Assembly (NCBI RefSeq): GCF_004153165.1
Contig: NZ_SEMD01000004.1
Coordinates: 62,001-126,000, forward strand
Origin: Sporolactobacillus sp. THM7-4
GTDB taxonomy: Bacteria; Bacillota; Bacilli; Bacillales; Sporolactobacillaceae
Length of the DNA stretch: 64,000 nucleotides
Direction of reading: 5' to 3'
Position numbers and translations under genes: made by a program
Notes under the pieces: model-generated
What the model saw: the letters and a program-made list of their open reading frames with translations, nothing else
The model's database searches: none
Told to the model about the DNA's origin: nothing
In this document: positions 1 through 7,880 of the stretch, piece by piece
Layout of the letters: every line of letters starts with the position of its first letter
Position numbering within the stretch: position 1 is the stretch's first letter

Positions 1-601
1 TCAGGCAAAAAAAGGATATAAGAAAAGTCAGGCTGTCGATGCCGAAACCGACGGGAGCCGATAAAAAAGCAACAGTAAACCCGCCTGCAGCAGGGCCCAA
101 CAGGCGCATGGCCTGAATGCTCAGCTGAGTCAGTGCATTAGCCGGGTTCCGGATTTCCGGGGTAAAAACCGTTGCGCGAATAGCGGAGTATGCCGGTTGA
201 AACAATCCGTCCATCAATCCGAAAAATATGGCAATCACAGTCAGAAGATGAATGGAAAGAAAACCGGAAAGTCCGCCAGCCGCGATAATCAAAGTCAGTA
301 AGAAGCGAATAAAATCGGCCGTTCTCATCAGTACTGCCCGGTTCATCCGGTCGACAATCAGACCTGTAAAGGGAAGAACAAGAACATTCGAAAGCATGTA
401 AGCGGCCATAATAATACCCATTGAAACCGTTGACTGCGTCAGAGAGTAAACGATAACAGGCAGTATGACATTCGTTATCGCCGAGCCGAATACGGACAAC
501 GACTGGCCGATCCAGAGGGCACGGAAAGGTCGTGACACCACGAGCGGGACGACTAATTGAGGATATTTTTTCTTATCGAACAAAGTCTGAAGGTTGGCCA
601 A
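1..601 (-). CDS. MFS efflux transporter, N-terminal part (partial)
   Basis: Minus-strand frame open from a TTG at 601-599 to the window edge, about 200 residues; the C-terminal half lies outside. A GAGGTG ribosome binding site (613-608) precedes the TTG; an in-frame GTG at 610 is the alternative start. The N-terminus contains RPFRALWIGQSLSVFGSAI, then hydrophobic helices and a loop with GLIVDRMNRAVLM, which matches the loop 2-3 signature of the major facilitator superfamily, subgroup of macrolide/enterobactin exporters (MFS_3-like). It is likely an inner-membrane drug or metabolite exporter driven by proton exchange; the substrate cannot be told. It diverges from nudF. Confidence 0.75.
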   Translation of the reverse strand, partial: MANLQTLFDKKKYPQLVVPLVVSRPFRALWIGQSLSVFGSAITNVILPVIVYSLTQSTVSMGIIMAAYMLSNVLVLPFTGLIVDRMNRAVLMRTADFIRFLLTLIIAAGGLSGFLSIHLLTVIAIFFGLMDGLFQPAYSAIRATVFTPEIRNPANALTQLSIQAMRLLGPAAGGFTVAFLSAPVGFGIDSLTFLISFFCL

Positions 602-953
602 GTTGTTCACCTCTTGTTTACGGCCCGGGTTTTAAATCGGATCAGCATAGTCAATGCATCTATGGAACATCTTTCATCGAAAAAAAACAGTCTGCATATC
701 ATTTTAATTTGTCAACTCTTTTTACCTTTCTGAATGTTCGATCAACATAACCGCTGACTGCTCTGTTTTCGATGTTAAAAAAATCTCTTTTATGCGCTAT
801 TGACTTTTAATGTAAGATTAATTACTCCATTATTTCCATTCTATGTCTTTGCCCGATTCGCGTCAATTGACTTTTTAAGCAATTAAAGATTCCGTTAAAA
901 TGGAAGAGCTGTAATTCTATGATAAAATGAAGAAAAAAAGGACGTGAAAGGTT
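602..953. other. Divergent intergenic region MFS/nudF
   Basis: AT-rich region of about 350 bp between two divergent genes. Several TTGACA/TTGACT hexamers occur on both strands (for example 800 and 867 on the plus strand), but none has a convincing -10 at the right distance. Apart from the candidate nudF promoter I see no gene here. Confidence 0.5.
895..923 (+). promoter_or_regulatory. Candidate sigma-A promoter for nudF
   Basis: TTAAAA (895-900), 17-nt spacer, TATGAT (918-923), about 30 bp upstream of the nudF start. The -35 is weak. Confidence 0.4.
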
Positions 954-1496
954 ATGGATCATTTAACTGAGCGCAAAACAGGCTCTAAGGAAATTTTCAA
1001 GGGAAAGGTCGTACATCTGGTCGTTGATCAGGTCGACTTGCCGAATGGTCATCAATCGACCCGCGAGGTTGTCAGGCATCCCGGAGCTGTTGCTATTATA
1101 GCATTAAATAAAGAAGGAAAACTCCTGCTTGTCAGGCAGTACAGGTATGCCCTCGGAAAGATTATTTATGAAATTCCCGCAGGTAAGCTTGAACCGGGAG
1201 AGAACCCTGACGATTCAGCGCTGAGAGAGCTGGAAGAAGAGACGGGTTTTCGGTGTGAAAAGATCGATCAGATCGCTTCTTTCTACTCTTCGCCCGGTTT
1301 TTCCAACGAACAGCTGACTATTTACTTTACGGATACGCTGACAAACGGCAGCCAGCATCTGGATGATGATGAATTTCTCGAAGTCTCTGCTGTGGATCTG
1401 GAAGAGGCTGTTCAGATGGTTCAGGATCATAGGATTAATGACGCAAAAACGGTCTATGCGGTTCAATACTTACAGCTCAGAAAGCATCAAAAATAA
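954..1496 (+). CDS. nudF: ADP-ribose pyrophosphatase (Nudix hydrolase)
   Basis: A 180-residue Nudix hydrolase that splits ADP-ribose to AMP and ribose 5-phosphate. The Nudix box is complete: G at the start of GKLEPGENPDD, then ALRELEEETGF, giving the GX5EX7REXXEEXG metal-binding signature at about residues 80-102. The N-terminus up to the VVRHPGAVAIIAL strand fits the NudF/YqkG family. ATG 954 follows a weak AAGGACGTGAAAGG site. It sits just before spoIIM, as in Bacillus subtilis. Confidence 0.92.
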   Translation: MDHLTERKTGSKEIFKGKVVHLVVDQVDLPNGHQSTREVVRHPGAVAIIALNKEGKLLLVRQYRYALGKIIYEIPAGKLEPGENPDDSALRELEEETGFRCEKIDQIASFYSSPGFSNEQLTIYFTDTLTNGSQHLDDDEFLEVSAVDLEEAVQMVQDHRINDAKTVYAVQYLQLRKHQK

Positions 1497-1532
1497 AAGA
1501 AACAGCGGGATCTTAAAGTCTCTTCTTCCCAG

Positions 1533-1560
1533 TCATAGAATGATCGCAGAATCATAGAAT
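1533..1560 (+). promoter_or_regulatory. Candidate sigma-E promoter for spoIIM
   Basis: TCATAGA (1533-1539), 13-nt spacer, CATAGAAT (1553-1560). This fits the sigma-E pattern (TCATATT / CATAnAAT) and spoIIM is a mother-cell gene. The motif TCATAGA recurs at 1552 and 1568. Confidence 0.5.
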
Positions 1561-1608
1561 AAATCATAGATTTCAAACTGCGAGATGACAGGCTGGGGGG
1601 CATCGCCA

Positions 1609-2241
1609 ATGATCAGGCAGAAGGCAAAAGGGATCTTATTTATTCATATCAAGGAACATTTGTCGCTTTACACATTTATCACGGGTTTGTTTCTAATGGG
1701 TATTGTCTTTGGCGCGATTATCGTCAATAGTCTTCCGTACGAATCAAAGAGCGACCTGCTGAATTATCTGAAACAGTTTTTCATCGAATTGGCCAGAGGA
1801 CAAATTGCGGATTCACCCCTTTTGTTCAGGGAAAGTTTATTCAATGATCTTCAATATATTGGATTTATTTGGCTTCTCGGTTTAACGGTCATCGGTCTCC
1901 CGATTATTTTTATCCTCCTTTTCCTGAAAGGCATGGTTCTTGGGTTTACCGTTGGTTTTCTGGTCAGCCAGATGGGGACTCGCGGTTTCTTAGTTGCTAT
2001 GGTCAGTGTTTTTCCGCAAAATCTGTTGATTATACCTGTTTATTTGTTTTTATCAGTTGTTTCCGTTGCCTTCTCTCTGAAAATTATCAGACAGTTATTA
2101 ATGAAAACGCGGAAACAGCCGATCCTGCCGCAATTTTTGAATTATGGTTTGTTATTAGCGGTGGCCTGCGTGACACTCGTCGTCGTATCTGGATATGAGG
2201 CTTATATCTCTCCGGTCCTGATCCGGTTGTTTGTTTCATAA
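1609..2241 (+). CDS. spoIIM: Stage II sporulation protein M
   Basis: A membrane protein of 210 residues from ATG 1609, chosen because a GGGGGG site (1595-1600) lies 8 nt upstream; an in-frame ATG at 1585 has no such site. Five hydrophobic segments are visible, with the family motif around FLKGMVLGFTVGFLV. SpoIIM is part of the SpoIIDMP complex that remodels septal peptidoglycan during engulfment, and it anchors SpoIIP and SpoIID in the mother-cell membrane. SpoIID and SpoIIP genes are not in the window. A sigma-E-like promoter precedes it. Confidence 0.92.
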   Translation: MIRQKAKGILFIHIKEHLSLYTFITGLFLMGIVFGAIIVNSLPYESKSDLLNYLKQFFIELARGQIADSPLLFRESLFNDLQYIGFIWLLGLTVIGLPIIFILLFLKGMVLGFTVGFLVSQMGTRGFLVAMVSVFPQNLLIIPVYLFLSVVSVAFSLKIIRQLLMKTRKQPILPQFLNYGLLLAVACVTLVVVSGYEAYISPVLIRLFVS

Positions 2242-2418
2242 TGGATAAGAAATAAACCTGTAATTGAAAATGAATAGAGTGACCAGCCAGCAGGCTTTTA
2301 ACAATTCCCCGTTCTCAAAATAGACTAATTATAATTTAAAAATTGTTTTACTTATAATTGACACAATAAATGAGCAGGATTATAATTTTTTTAGTGCTAT
2401 TGCGAGGGAGGGGATTGT

Positions 2419-2919
2419 GTGGAAGGCAGGATCAATCGAATAAAAAAACAGCTTCATGCGCAGAAGTATAAGCTTACGCCGCAGCGTGAAGCAACGGTCA
2501 GAGTTTTACTTGAAAATGAAGAAGATCATCTCAGTGCAGAAGATGTTTACCTCCTCGTAAAAGAGAAAGCTCCTGAGATAGGTCTTGCCACCGTGTATCG
2601 CACACTTGAGCTGTTAACGGAACTTAAGGTTGTTGACAAGATCAATTTCGGTGATGGCGTTTCCCGGTATGACTTACGGAAAGAAGGGGCCAATCACTTT
2701 CATCATCATCTTGTCTGCATTGAGTGCGGTGCTGTCGATGAGATACAGGAAGATCTTCTCGGTGAAGTTGAGAAAGTGGTTGAACGCAGATGGCATTTTA
2801 AAGTCATGGATCATAGACTTACTTTTCATGGGATTTGCCACCGCTGTCTGGAAAAACATGAATCAGAAAATAAAAACGATTCGAATGTTCATTATGAACA
2901 TGAAGTGGAGAAAGTCTGA
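2419..2919 (+). CDS. fur: Ferric uptake regulator Fur
   Basis: A 166-residue Fur-family repressor. The winged helix covers about residues 12-90 (KLTPQREATVRVLLEN and IGLATVYRTLELL, the DNA-reading helix). The metal and dimerisation domain has HFHHHLVC and CIECG, and a second Cys pair ends as HGICHRC, giving two CxxC zinc sites. The C-terminus has an extra His/Glu-rich tail (ESENKNDSNVHYEHEVEKV). GTG 2419 follows GAGGGAGGGG. Position after spoIIM and before yqzK-xerD matches the B. subtilis fur locus. AT-rich partial inverted repeats at 2320-2390 could be autoregulatory but no clean Fur box was found. Confidence 0.92.
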   Translation: MEGRINRIKKQLHAQKYKLTPQREATVRVLLENEEDHLSAEDVYLLVKEKAPEIGLATVYRTLELLTELKVVDKINFGDGVSRYDLRKEGANHFHHHLVCIECGAVDEIQEDLLGEVEKVVERRWHFKVMDHRLTFHGICHRCLEKHESENKNDSNVHYEHEVEKV

Positions 2920-3250
2920 GAACGGGAGTGGCACAAATTATGCCGTCGTTCGCCTTCTTTCGACTGACGGATGATACTGATGTCTCTGGCGACTGTACAG
3001 GTTGCATCAGGGGCAAGTGGTAGAGGGAAAGAACAGCCTTTTGACAGACGAAGGCTGTTTTCTTTTTTATACAGGCCGCCAGCCCGGGAAAACCCGACAA
3101 TTTGTTGCCGGGATGAATCGAATGAATCTTTTATACTTTAATAGAAACGGGTACAATAATTAAGAAAGTTCACCTCTGCGGGTCATCATTTTCAAGTCTT
3201 GAGGCATATCTTTTAAAAAGAATGTCCAGGAACCCTGGAGGTGAGAAGCA
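2920..3250. other. fur-yqzK intergenic region
   Basis: About 330 bp. It holds the fur terminator (3031-3067). A TACAAT at about 3150 may be a -10, but its -35 is poor. Just before yqzK, TCCAGG-AAC-CCTGGA (from about 3227) forms a small hairpin whose 3' arm overlaps the GGAGGTG ribosome binding site. No gene seen. Confidence 0.5.
3031..3067 (+). terminator. Terminator after fur
   Basis: AACAGCCTT / AAGGCTGTT stem with a 10-nt loop, then TTCTTTTTT. Confidence 0.75.
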
Positions 3251-3511
3251 GTGAACAGAAAAGAGGAATATCTGAGAGCGGTCTTAAGTGCCTGGAGAGT
3301 ACTGATCTTGTTTATTTTACTTACTGTTATCTTTTATTTTGGCCTGGTTTGGGTGGACAGGAATCAGGGGAACTTTCATCGATATGATCAACCGGACGGG
3401 GAAGCGGTCAAGGTCTATCGGCCCGATCCGTCTTCTGATCCGGTCCGTAATGGAAGTGATATGCCGAATGTATTACCGCGAATTCTTGAATTTTTGAGGA
3501 ACGGGGAATGA
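3251..3511 (+). CDS. yqzK: YqzK family protein (DUF4227)
   Basis: A small protein of 86 residues with one membrane segment near the N-terminus (ILFILLTVIFYFGLVW, about residues 18-33) followed by a polar tail. Short size, single helix and position between fur and xerD identify it as YqzK; the function is unknown. GTG 3251 follows GGAGGTGAG. The stop is 4 bp before xerD, so the two are probably one operon. Confidence 0.8.
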   Translation: MNRKEEYLRAVLSAWRVLILFILLTVIFYFGLVWVDRNQGNFHRYDQPDGEAVKVYRPDPSSDPVRNGSDMPNVLPRILEFLRNGE

Positions 3512-3515
3512 AATC

Positions 3516-4406
3516 ATGCTGGAACAGGTCAACGATTATCTTTCCGGGCTGAAAAATGAGCGCGGACTGACTGACAATACCTTAGACGCTTACCGGCGGG
3601 ATTTAAAGCAATACATTGAATTTTTGAATCATGAAGCAGGCTGCATGACCTGGAAGAATGTGACGGATGTTGCCGTAATGAAATACCTGTACTGGCTCAA
3701 AGACAAAGGAAGCGCTCCTGCGACATTGGCTCGAAAAGCAGCGTCGGTACGCGGACTGCATCAATTTCTTCTTCGAACTCATTCGGCTGAAAGTGATCCG
3801 TCCTATGCGATTGAGGTGCCAAAGGTTGAACGACCGCTTCCAAAAATTCTGACCGTTAAACAGGTTGAGGCACTGCTCAATGCTCCGGACAGGAAAACAC
3901 CGGCGGGAAAGCGTGATCGTGCGATGCTGGAAGTCCTTTATGGAACAGGGATGCGCGTCAGTGAACTGATACAATTGAATGTAGATGATTTGCAGTTATC
4001 CATTGGTTTTCTGCGCTGCGGAGGAAATAAAGGAAGCGAAAGGATTATGCCGATCGGCAGATGGGCACAGCAGGCCCTGTCGCAATACATAAACGATGGC
4101 CGTGCAAAAATGGTTGCCGGTAATAAAGAAGACGCGCTTTTCCTTAATCGTCTCGGCCGCCGGATGACAAGGCAGGGATTCTGGAAGATCCTGAAGCAGC
4201 ATGCACAAACAGCCGGCATCGTTGGAGCATTATCACCGGAAACGCTCAGGCATTCTTTTGCCGCGCACTTGCTGGAGAACGGAGCAGATCTTGAATCTGT
4301 CGAGGAAATGATGGGACGGGCTGAGCTGCCGGCATATCACCGTTACAGGCGCTCACCTGAGCGGCGTCTTAAAGAGGTTTATGCCCGCAATCATCCGAGA
4401 GCCTGA
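3516..4406 (+). CDS. xerD: Tyrosine recombinase XerD with altered active site
   Basis: A 296-residue integrase-family protein, full length for XerD, with an N-terminal SAM-like domain (about 1-90) and a catalytic domain. XerD with XerC resolves chromosome dimers at dif. Arg147 (TGMRVSEL), Arg245 (LRHSF) and the nucleophile Tyr277 are in place. The two active-site histidines are replaced: the HxLR His is Glu242 (SPETLRHSF) and the LGH His is Arg268 (MMGRAE). The beta-hairpin lysine is displaced by one residue (GGNKGSER instead of GKGxKER). The C-terminal RLKEVYARNHPRA is normal, so this is not a frameshift. Whether it still cleaves DNA is unclear. Context fur-yqzK-xerD is classical. Confidence 0.88.
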   Translation: MLEQVNDYLSGLKNERGLTDNTLDAYRRDLKQYIEFLNHEAGCMTWKNVTDVAVMKYLYWLKDKGSAPATLARKAASVRGLHQFLLRTHSAESDPSYAIEVPKVERPLPKILTVKQVEALLNAPDRKTPAGKRDRAMLEVLYGTGMRVSELIQLNVDDLQLSIGFLRCGGNKGSERIMPIGRWAQQALSQYINDGRAKMVAGNKEDALFLNRLGRRMTRQGFWKILKQHAQTAGIVGALSPETLRHSFAAHLLENGADLESVEEMMGRAELPAYHRYRRSPERRLKEVYARNHPRA

Positions 4407-4445
4407 CGAAGACATCAGGATAAATTTTTGAGTGGAGAGATGCAA

Positions 4446-5261
4446 ATGAACGAAGTCAGCGAAGCAGTAGCGGTTCTGAGAAAAAAAACCAAATATGTTC
4501 CGGAGATCGGGTTGATTCTCGGTTCGGGTCTGGGCGATATTGCTGAAGATATTGCAGAAGCTGACCGGATTCCGTATCATTTACTGCCCCATTTTCCCGA
4601 ACCGACGGTCAGGGGCCACAAAGGTCAGTTTGTCGTCGGGATGCTGGAAGGAGCAACTGTAATGGCGATGCAGGGACGATATCACCACTATGAGGGTTAT
4701 TCCCTGAAGCAGGTCGCTTTTCCAGTCACGGTCATGAGAGCACTCGGCATTAAAAAACTTATTGTGACGAACGCTGCAGGCGGAGTCAACACGAAGTTCA
4801 GGCCCGGAGATTTAATGATCATTACCGATCACATCAATATGCTTGGGGACAGTCCGCTAGTCGGCCCAAATGACGAAAATGCCGGACCGCGTTTTCCTGA
4901 TATGTCTGCGGCATATGATCCGGTTCTGATTGATTTGGCAAAGCGGTCAGCTGGTTCTCTTGGGATCGGTATCAGGGAAGGTACCTATCTTGCCACATCC
5001 GGCCCTCAGTATGAAACGCCGGCGGAGATCCGGATGATGCGAATTCTCGGTGCAGATGCGGTCGGCATGTCTACGGTTCCCGAAGTGATCGCGGCGAATC
5101 ATGGGGGAATGAAGGTGCTCGGCATATCGTGCATCACCAACCTTGCGAGCGGAATGCTGAACAAACCGCTTGCCCATGCCGAAGTGATTGAAACAGCGAA
5201 TCAGGTAAAGGAAGACTTTATTCAGTTAGTCAAAAAATTGATTCGTGATATTGAAGCTTAG
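4446..5261 (+). CDS. pupG: Purine nucleoside phosphorylase (PunA/PupG type)
   Basis: About 271 residues; phosphorolysis of guanosine and inosine in purine salvage. Signature pieces: LILGSGLGDIA (phosphate loop), GHKGQFVVG, MQGRYHHYEGY, VTNAAGGVN and GPQYETPAEIRM, then GADAVGMSTVPEVIAA near the end, all typical of the trimeric NP-I family. ATG 4446 is chosen because GGAGAG (4434-4439) is 6-7 nt upstream; the frame is also open from a TTG at 4428. In B. subtilis the phosphopentomutase gene drm lies between xerD and pupG; it is absent here. Confidence 0.92.
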   Translation: MNEVSEAVAVLRKKTKYVPEIGLILGSGLGDIAEDIAEADRIPYHLLPHFPEPTVRGHKGQFVVGMLEGATVMAMQGRYHHYEGYSLKQVAFPVTVMRALGIKKLIVTNAAGGVNTKFRPGDLMIITDHINMLGDSPLVGPNDENAGPRFPDMSAAYDPVLIDLAKRSAGSLGIGIREGTYLATSGPQYETPAEIRMMRILGADAVGMSTVPEVIAANHGGMKVLGISCITNLASGMLNKPLAHAEVIETANQVKEDFIQLVKKLIRDIEA

Positions 5262-5291
5262 TATAAAATCAGTTTAAAAAAAACGTAAAAC

Positions 5292-5342
5292 GACCCCCTG
5301 AAACTGAGAGCAAGATCCAGTTTCAGGGGGTCTGTTATTTTT
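5292..5342 (+). terminator. Terminator after pupG
   Basis: Perfect GACCCCCTGAAACT / AGTTTCAGGGGGTC stem (5292-5332), followed by TGTTATTTTTTT. Confidence 0.85.
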
Positions 5343-5410
5343 TTCGCCTTAATGGACAGTAAGCCCCCTATCCCAAAAATTCCGATAATTTAAGAGGACA
5401 GGTGAAGTGG

Positions 5411-5521
5411 TTTTGCTCTTCTCTGATTTTTTTGCTCTACTTTTTGGGATTTTTGCTCGACTTTTTAAACTTTTTGCCCGACATTCGGTTCGTTTTGCCC
5501 GACTTTGAAGATCAACTGCCC
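5411..5521. repeat. Array of six units with 21-bp period
   Basis: The octamer TTTTGCTC/TTTTGCCC starts at 5411, 5430, 5451, 5472 and 5493, with a degenerate copy AACTGCCC at 5514: spacings 19, 21, 21, 21, 21. On the minus strand the unit reads as a variable part followed by GTCGRGCAAAA. The regular two-helical-turn spacing with a fixed core and variable filler looks designed or selected. It lies between the pupG terminator and the dacF promoter. Function unknown. Confidence 0.8.
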
Positions 5522-5565
5522 ATTATGATCCGGTTAAAATATCTTCTACCTCTCTTCATTTTCCA

Positions 5566-5595
5566 GTATAAAAGAGCACTGATCAGGGGATACTC
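5566..5595 (+). promoter_or_regulatory. Candidate sigma-F promoter for dacF
   Basis: GTATA (5566-5570), 15-nt spacer, GGGGATACTC (5586-5595). This matches the forespore sigma-F pattern (GYATA, 15 nt, GGnnAnAnTR) except the last base. dacF is a known sigma-F gene. Confidence 0.6.
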
Positions 5596-5622
5596 TGGAA
5601 GATCAATTGAGGAGGTAGGTCC

Positions 5623-6795
5623 ATGAAGGCTTTTGGTTCATGCATTATGTGTCTGACACTCGTGTTGTCAACGGTTTCTGCTGCCGCAACCACCCATGCG
5701 GAATCCGGCAAAGCTCCGGCTGAAAATAGAGATGGAGCCAAATCTGCTATTGTCATTGAAGAAGAGACGGGAAAGATTCTTTATAAGAAGAATGAGAATA
5801 AGGAACTTCCCCCTGCGAGTATGACGAAAGTGATGACCCTTTTACTAATTTTTAAAGCGCTCAGTTCTCATCAAATTTCACTGAAAGACAAAGTAACGGT
5901 CAGCGAGCATGCAGCATCAATGGGCGGCTCACAGGTGTTTCTTGAGCCGGGTGAAGTGATGACTGTCGATGAGATGCTGAAGGCGATTACGATCGCCTCG
6001 GGAAATGATGCGTCTGTTGCCATGGCTGAGCATGTCGGCGGGTCGGAGAAAGCCTTTGTTCAACAAATGAATGAAGAAGCGAAAAAACTTGGATTGAAAC
6101 ATACTCATTTTAAAAACCCGACCGGCCTGCCTGAAGAGGGCCACTATACAACGGCACACGACATGGCTGTGATGGCGCGGGAGCTCGCTCATTACGAAAA
6201 GGTGTTTACCTATACGTCAAAATATGAAGATTATCTTCGGGAAGACACAGATAAAAAGTTTTGGCTCGTCAATACAAATAAACTAATCAAAACATACCCG
6301 GGTGCGGACGGCCTGAAAACAGGCTTCACAAATGAAGCAAAGTATTGTCTGACGGCGACGGCCAAGCGAAATGGAATGAGAGTCATCGCCGTTGTCATGG
6401 GTGCGCCGACACCAAAAGAAAGAAACCGTGAAATTGCCGCACTGATGGACGAGGCATTTGCCAGCTACTCAACCAAACAGTTAATACCGAAGAACAAAAC
6501 AGTCGGAGTAGCCGAAGTGAAAAAGGGCAATTATGGGAAAGTTCCGATTGTTACTCAAAAAAATGCGGTTCTGCTTGTCAAAAGAGGCGAGAATTCAAAA
6601 GGATTAAAAAAGAAGATTGAAGTGAACGAACCACTTCGGGCGCCGATTAAAGCGGGCACAGTCGTCGGTTACTATACCGTCCGAAAGGATAACGAAGTGA
6701 TCTCTCGAACCCCTCTCATTGTAAAAGTAAACATTAAACAGGCAACATGGTGGCAGCTTTTTAAACGAAGTGCAGGATCGATTATTAAATATTAA
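5623..6795 (+). CDS. dacF: D-alanyl-D-alanine carboxypeptidase DacF
   Basis: A 390-residue low-molecular-weight penicillin-binding protein that trims the terminal D-Ala of peptidoglycan stem peptides. A signal peptide ends near residue 25 (VSAAATTHA). The three active-site motifs are present: SMTK (in PPASMTKVM), SGN (in IASGNDAS) and KTG (in GLKTGF). A C-terminal beta domain and an amphipathic tail (WWQLFKRSAGSII) would hold it on the outer membrane face. ATG 5623 follows TTGAGGAGGT. It is the first gene of the spoIIA region; in B. subtilis it acts in the forespore on cortex peptidoglycan. Confidence 0.93.
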   Translation: MKAFGSCIMCLTLVLSTVSAAATTHAESGKAPAENRDGAKSAIVIEEETGKILYKKNENKELPPASMTKVMTLLLIFKALSSHQISLKDKVTVSEHAASMGGSQVFLEPGEVMTVDEMLKAITIASGNDASVAMAEHVGGSEKAFVQQMNEEAKKLGLKHTHFKNPTGLPEEGHYTTAHDMAVMARELAHYEKVFTYTSKYEDYLREDTDKKFWLVNTNKLIKTYPGADGLKTGFTNEAKYCLTATAKRNGMRVIAVVMGAPTPKERNREIAALMDEAFASYSTKQLIPKNKTVGVAEVKKGNYGKVPIVTQKNAVLLVKRGENSKGLKKKIEVNEPLRAPIKAGTVVGYYTVRKDNEVISRTPLIVKVNIKQATWWQLFKRSAGSIIKY

Positions 6796-7076
6796 AGACA
6801 CGAAAAGATATAGATTTGAAGAAAGAATAGTTGATTCCATTCAATAGCTCAATAGCGCAGATCTTTCAACCCGCGCGAATAAGCGGAAAAGCACTACTTT
6901 TGGCGAATGTTCACTAGTTCTGTCACCGGGAAGGAATCAAAGGGCAGCAAAGAGAACCTTGAATATAATGGACAACTCCTATTAGTCCGGCAGAGAAGCT
7001 GTTCGTTTGTAAGAGAGCAATAATGCTTTTCCGGAAACAAAAAAACGGATACAAAGCATGGAAGGGGAGAATAGAC
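6796..7076. other. dacF-spoIIAA intergenic region
   Basis: About 280 bp with a sigma-H-like promoter (6882-6910). No terminator follows dacF, so read-through from the dacF promoter into spoIIAA is possible. No clear Spo0A box (TGTCGAA) was found. Confidence 0.5.
6882..6910 (+). promoter_or_regulatory. Candidate sigma-H promoter for spoIIA
   Basis: AGCGGAAAA (6882-6890), 11-nt spacer, GGCGAATGT (6902-6910). Each element has 8 of 9 matches to the sigma-H pattern RNAGGAWWW / RNNGAATWW, and the spacing is right. The leader to spoIIAA would be about 160 nt. Confidence 0.45.
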
Positions 7077-7427
7077 GTGAGTCTTCAAATGGATTTGGAA
7101 GTGAAAAACGGTGTTCTATGCATACGGCTTGCGGGGGAACTCGATCATCACACAGCCAACGACCTTCGAGAGAAAGTGAATGCCGTGATGGAGGAAGAAA
7201 TGGTTCAGCACATCTTACTCAATCTGGGTGAACTGACGTTCATGGATAGCTCCGGGCTTGGCGTGATTCTTGGCCGCTACAAGAAAATTTCCGGTTTGGG
7301 GGGAGAGATGGTTGTCTGCTCCATTTCACCTGCTGTTCACCGGTTATTCGAACTCAGCGGAATGTTTAAAATTATCCGGCTGGAAACAGATGAAGAGTAC
7401 GCTTTACACACGCTGGGGGTGGCCTGA
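7077..7427 (+). CDS. spoIIAA: Anti-sigma-F factor antagonist SpoIIAA
   Basis: A 116-residue STAS-domain protein. GTG 7077 is chosen: GGGGAGA lies upstream and the product then matches B. subtilis SpoIIAA end to end; the frame is open further upstream to 7023. The phosphorylation site is Ser58 in [15 protein letters not shown]. Unphosphorylated SpoIIAA binds SpoIIAB and frees sigma-F in the forespore; SpoIIAB phosphorylates it and SpoIIE (not in the window) removes the phosphate. The stop abuts the spoIIAB start. Confidence 0.95.
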   Translation: MSLQMDLEVKNGVLCIRLAGELDHHTANDLREKVNAVMEEEMVQHILLNLGELTFMDSSGLGVILGRYKKISGLGGEMVVCSISPAVHRLFELSGMFKIIRLETDEEYALHTLGVA

Positions 7428-7868
7428 ATGAAAAATGATATGACGCTTACATTCCGGGCGATCAGCGAAAATGAATCATTTGCGAGGGTAACGGTAGCTG
7501 CGTTTGTTGCTCAGCTGGACCCGACTTTGGATGAACTCACGGAAATCAAGACTGTTGTTTCTGAGGCCGTAACGAATTGTATCATCCATGGCTATGAAAA
7601 CAGTGGTAAAGGTCAGGTTAAAATTGATGCCCGGATTGAAGACGGAGTAGTCAGCATCAGAGTCCATGACGATGGTGTCGGCATCAAAAATGTTGAAATG
7701 GCTAAACAGCCTTTGTTTACAACGAAACCCGAGCTGGAAAGATCAGGGATGGGCTTTACAATCATGGAAAATTTTATGGATCATGTATCGGTTGAAACGG
7801 AAGTGGGTAAAGGTACGACGATTGTGATGACGAAACAAATCACCCATAACAGAGCGGTATGCAAATAG
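7428..7868 (+). CDS. spoIIAB: Anti-sigma-F factor and serine kinase SpoIIAB
   Basis: A 146-residue GHKL-ATPase-fold kinase. N box [14 protein letters not shown] (catalytic Glu and Mg-binding Asn), G1 box VHDDGVGI and G2 box [10 protein letters not shown] are all visible. It binds sigma-F to hold it inactive and phosphorylates SpoIIAA on Ser58 with ATP. ATG 7428 directly follows the spoIIAA stop, so the two are translationally coupled and made in fixed ratio. Confidence 0.95.
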   Translation: MKNDMTLTFRAISENESFARVTVAAFVAQLDPTLDELTEIKTVVSEAVTNCIIHGYENSGKGQVKIDARIEDGVVSIRVHDDGVGIKNVEMAKQPLFTTKPELERSGMGFTIMENFMDHVSVETEVGKGTTIVMTKQITHNRAVCK

Positions 7869-7880
7869 GGAGACAGGCAA

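Larger units (their letters stand above)
5262..5622. other. pupG-dacF intergenic region
   Basis: About 360 bp holding the pupG terminator, a 21-bp-period repeat array (5411-5521) and the sigma-F promoter of dacF. An open frame through the array (5402-5626) is a by-product of the 21-bp period and is not called a gene. Confidence 0.7.

Noticed and set aside
532-750. Open frame of 72 codons on the plus strand
   Set aside because: It overlaps the start of the MFS gene on the other strand, has no ribosome site and resembles no protein.
3516-4406. xerD as a frameshifted pseudogene
   Set aside because: The frame is continuous and the last residues match the family, so the unusual residues are substitutions, not a shifted frame.
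5411-5521. Possible CRISPR array
   Set aside because: The conserved core is only about 11 bp and the filler about 10 bp, far too short for repeats and spacers; no cas genes nearby.
5402-5626. Open frame of about 74 codons with heptad-like Leu/Phe pattern
   Set aside because: It runs through the 21-bp repeat array; the 7-residue pattern is a by-product of the period. No ribosome site, and it overlaps the dacF promoter.
6931-6970. sigma-H promoter at AAGGAATCA / GAATATAA
   Set aside because: The two elements are about 8 bp too far apart; the pair at 6882-6910 has correct spacing.
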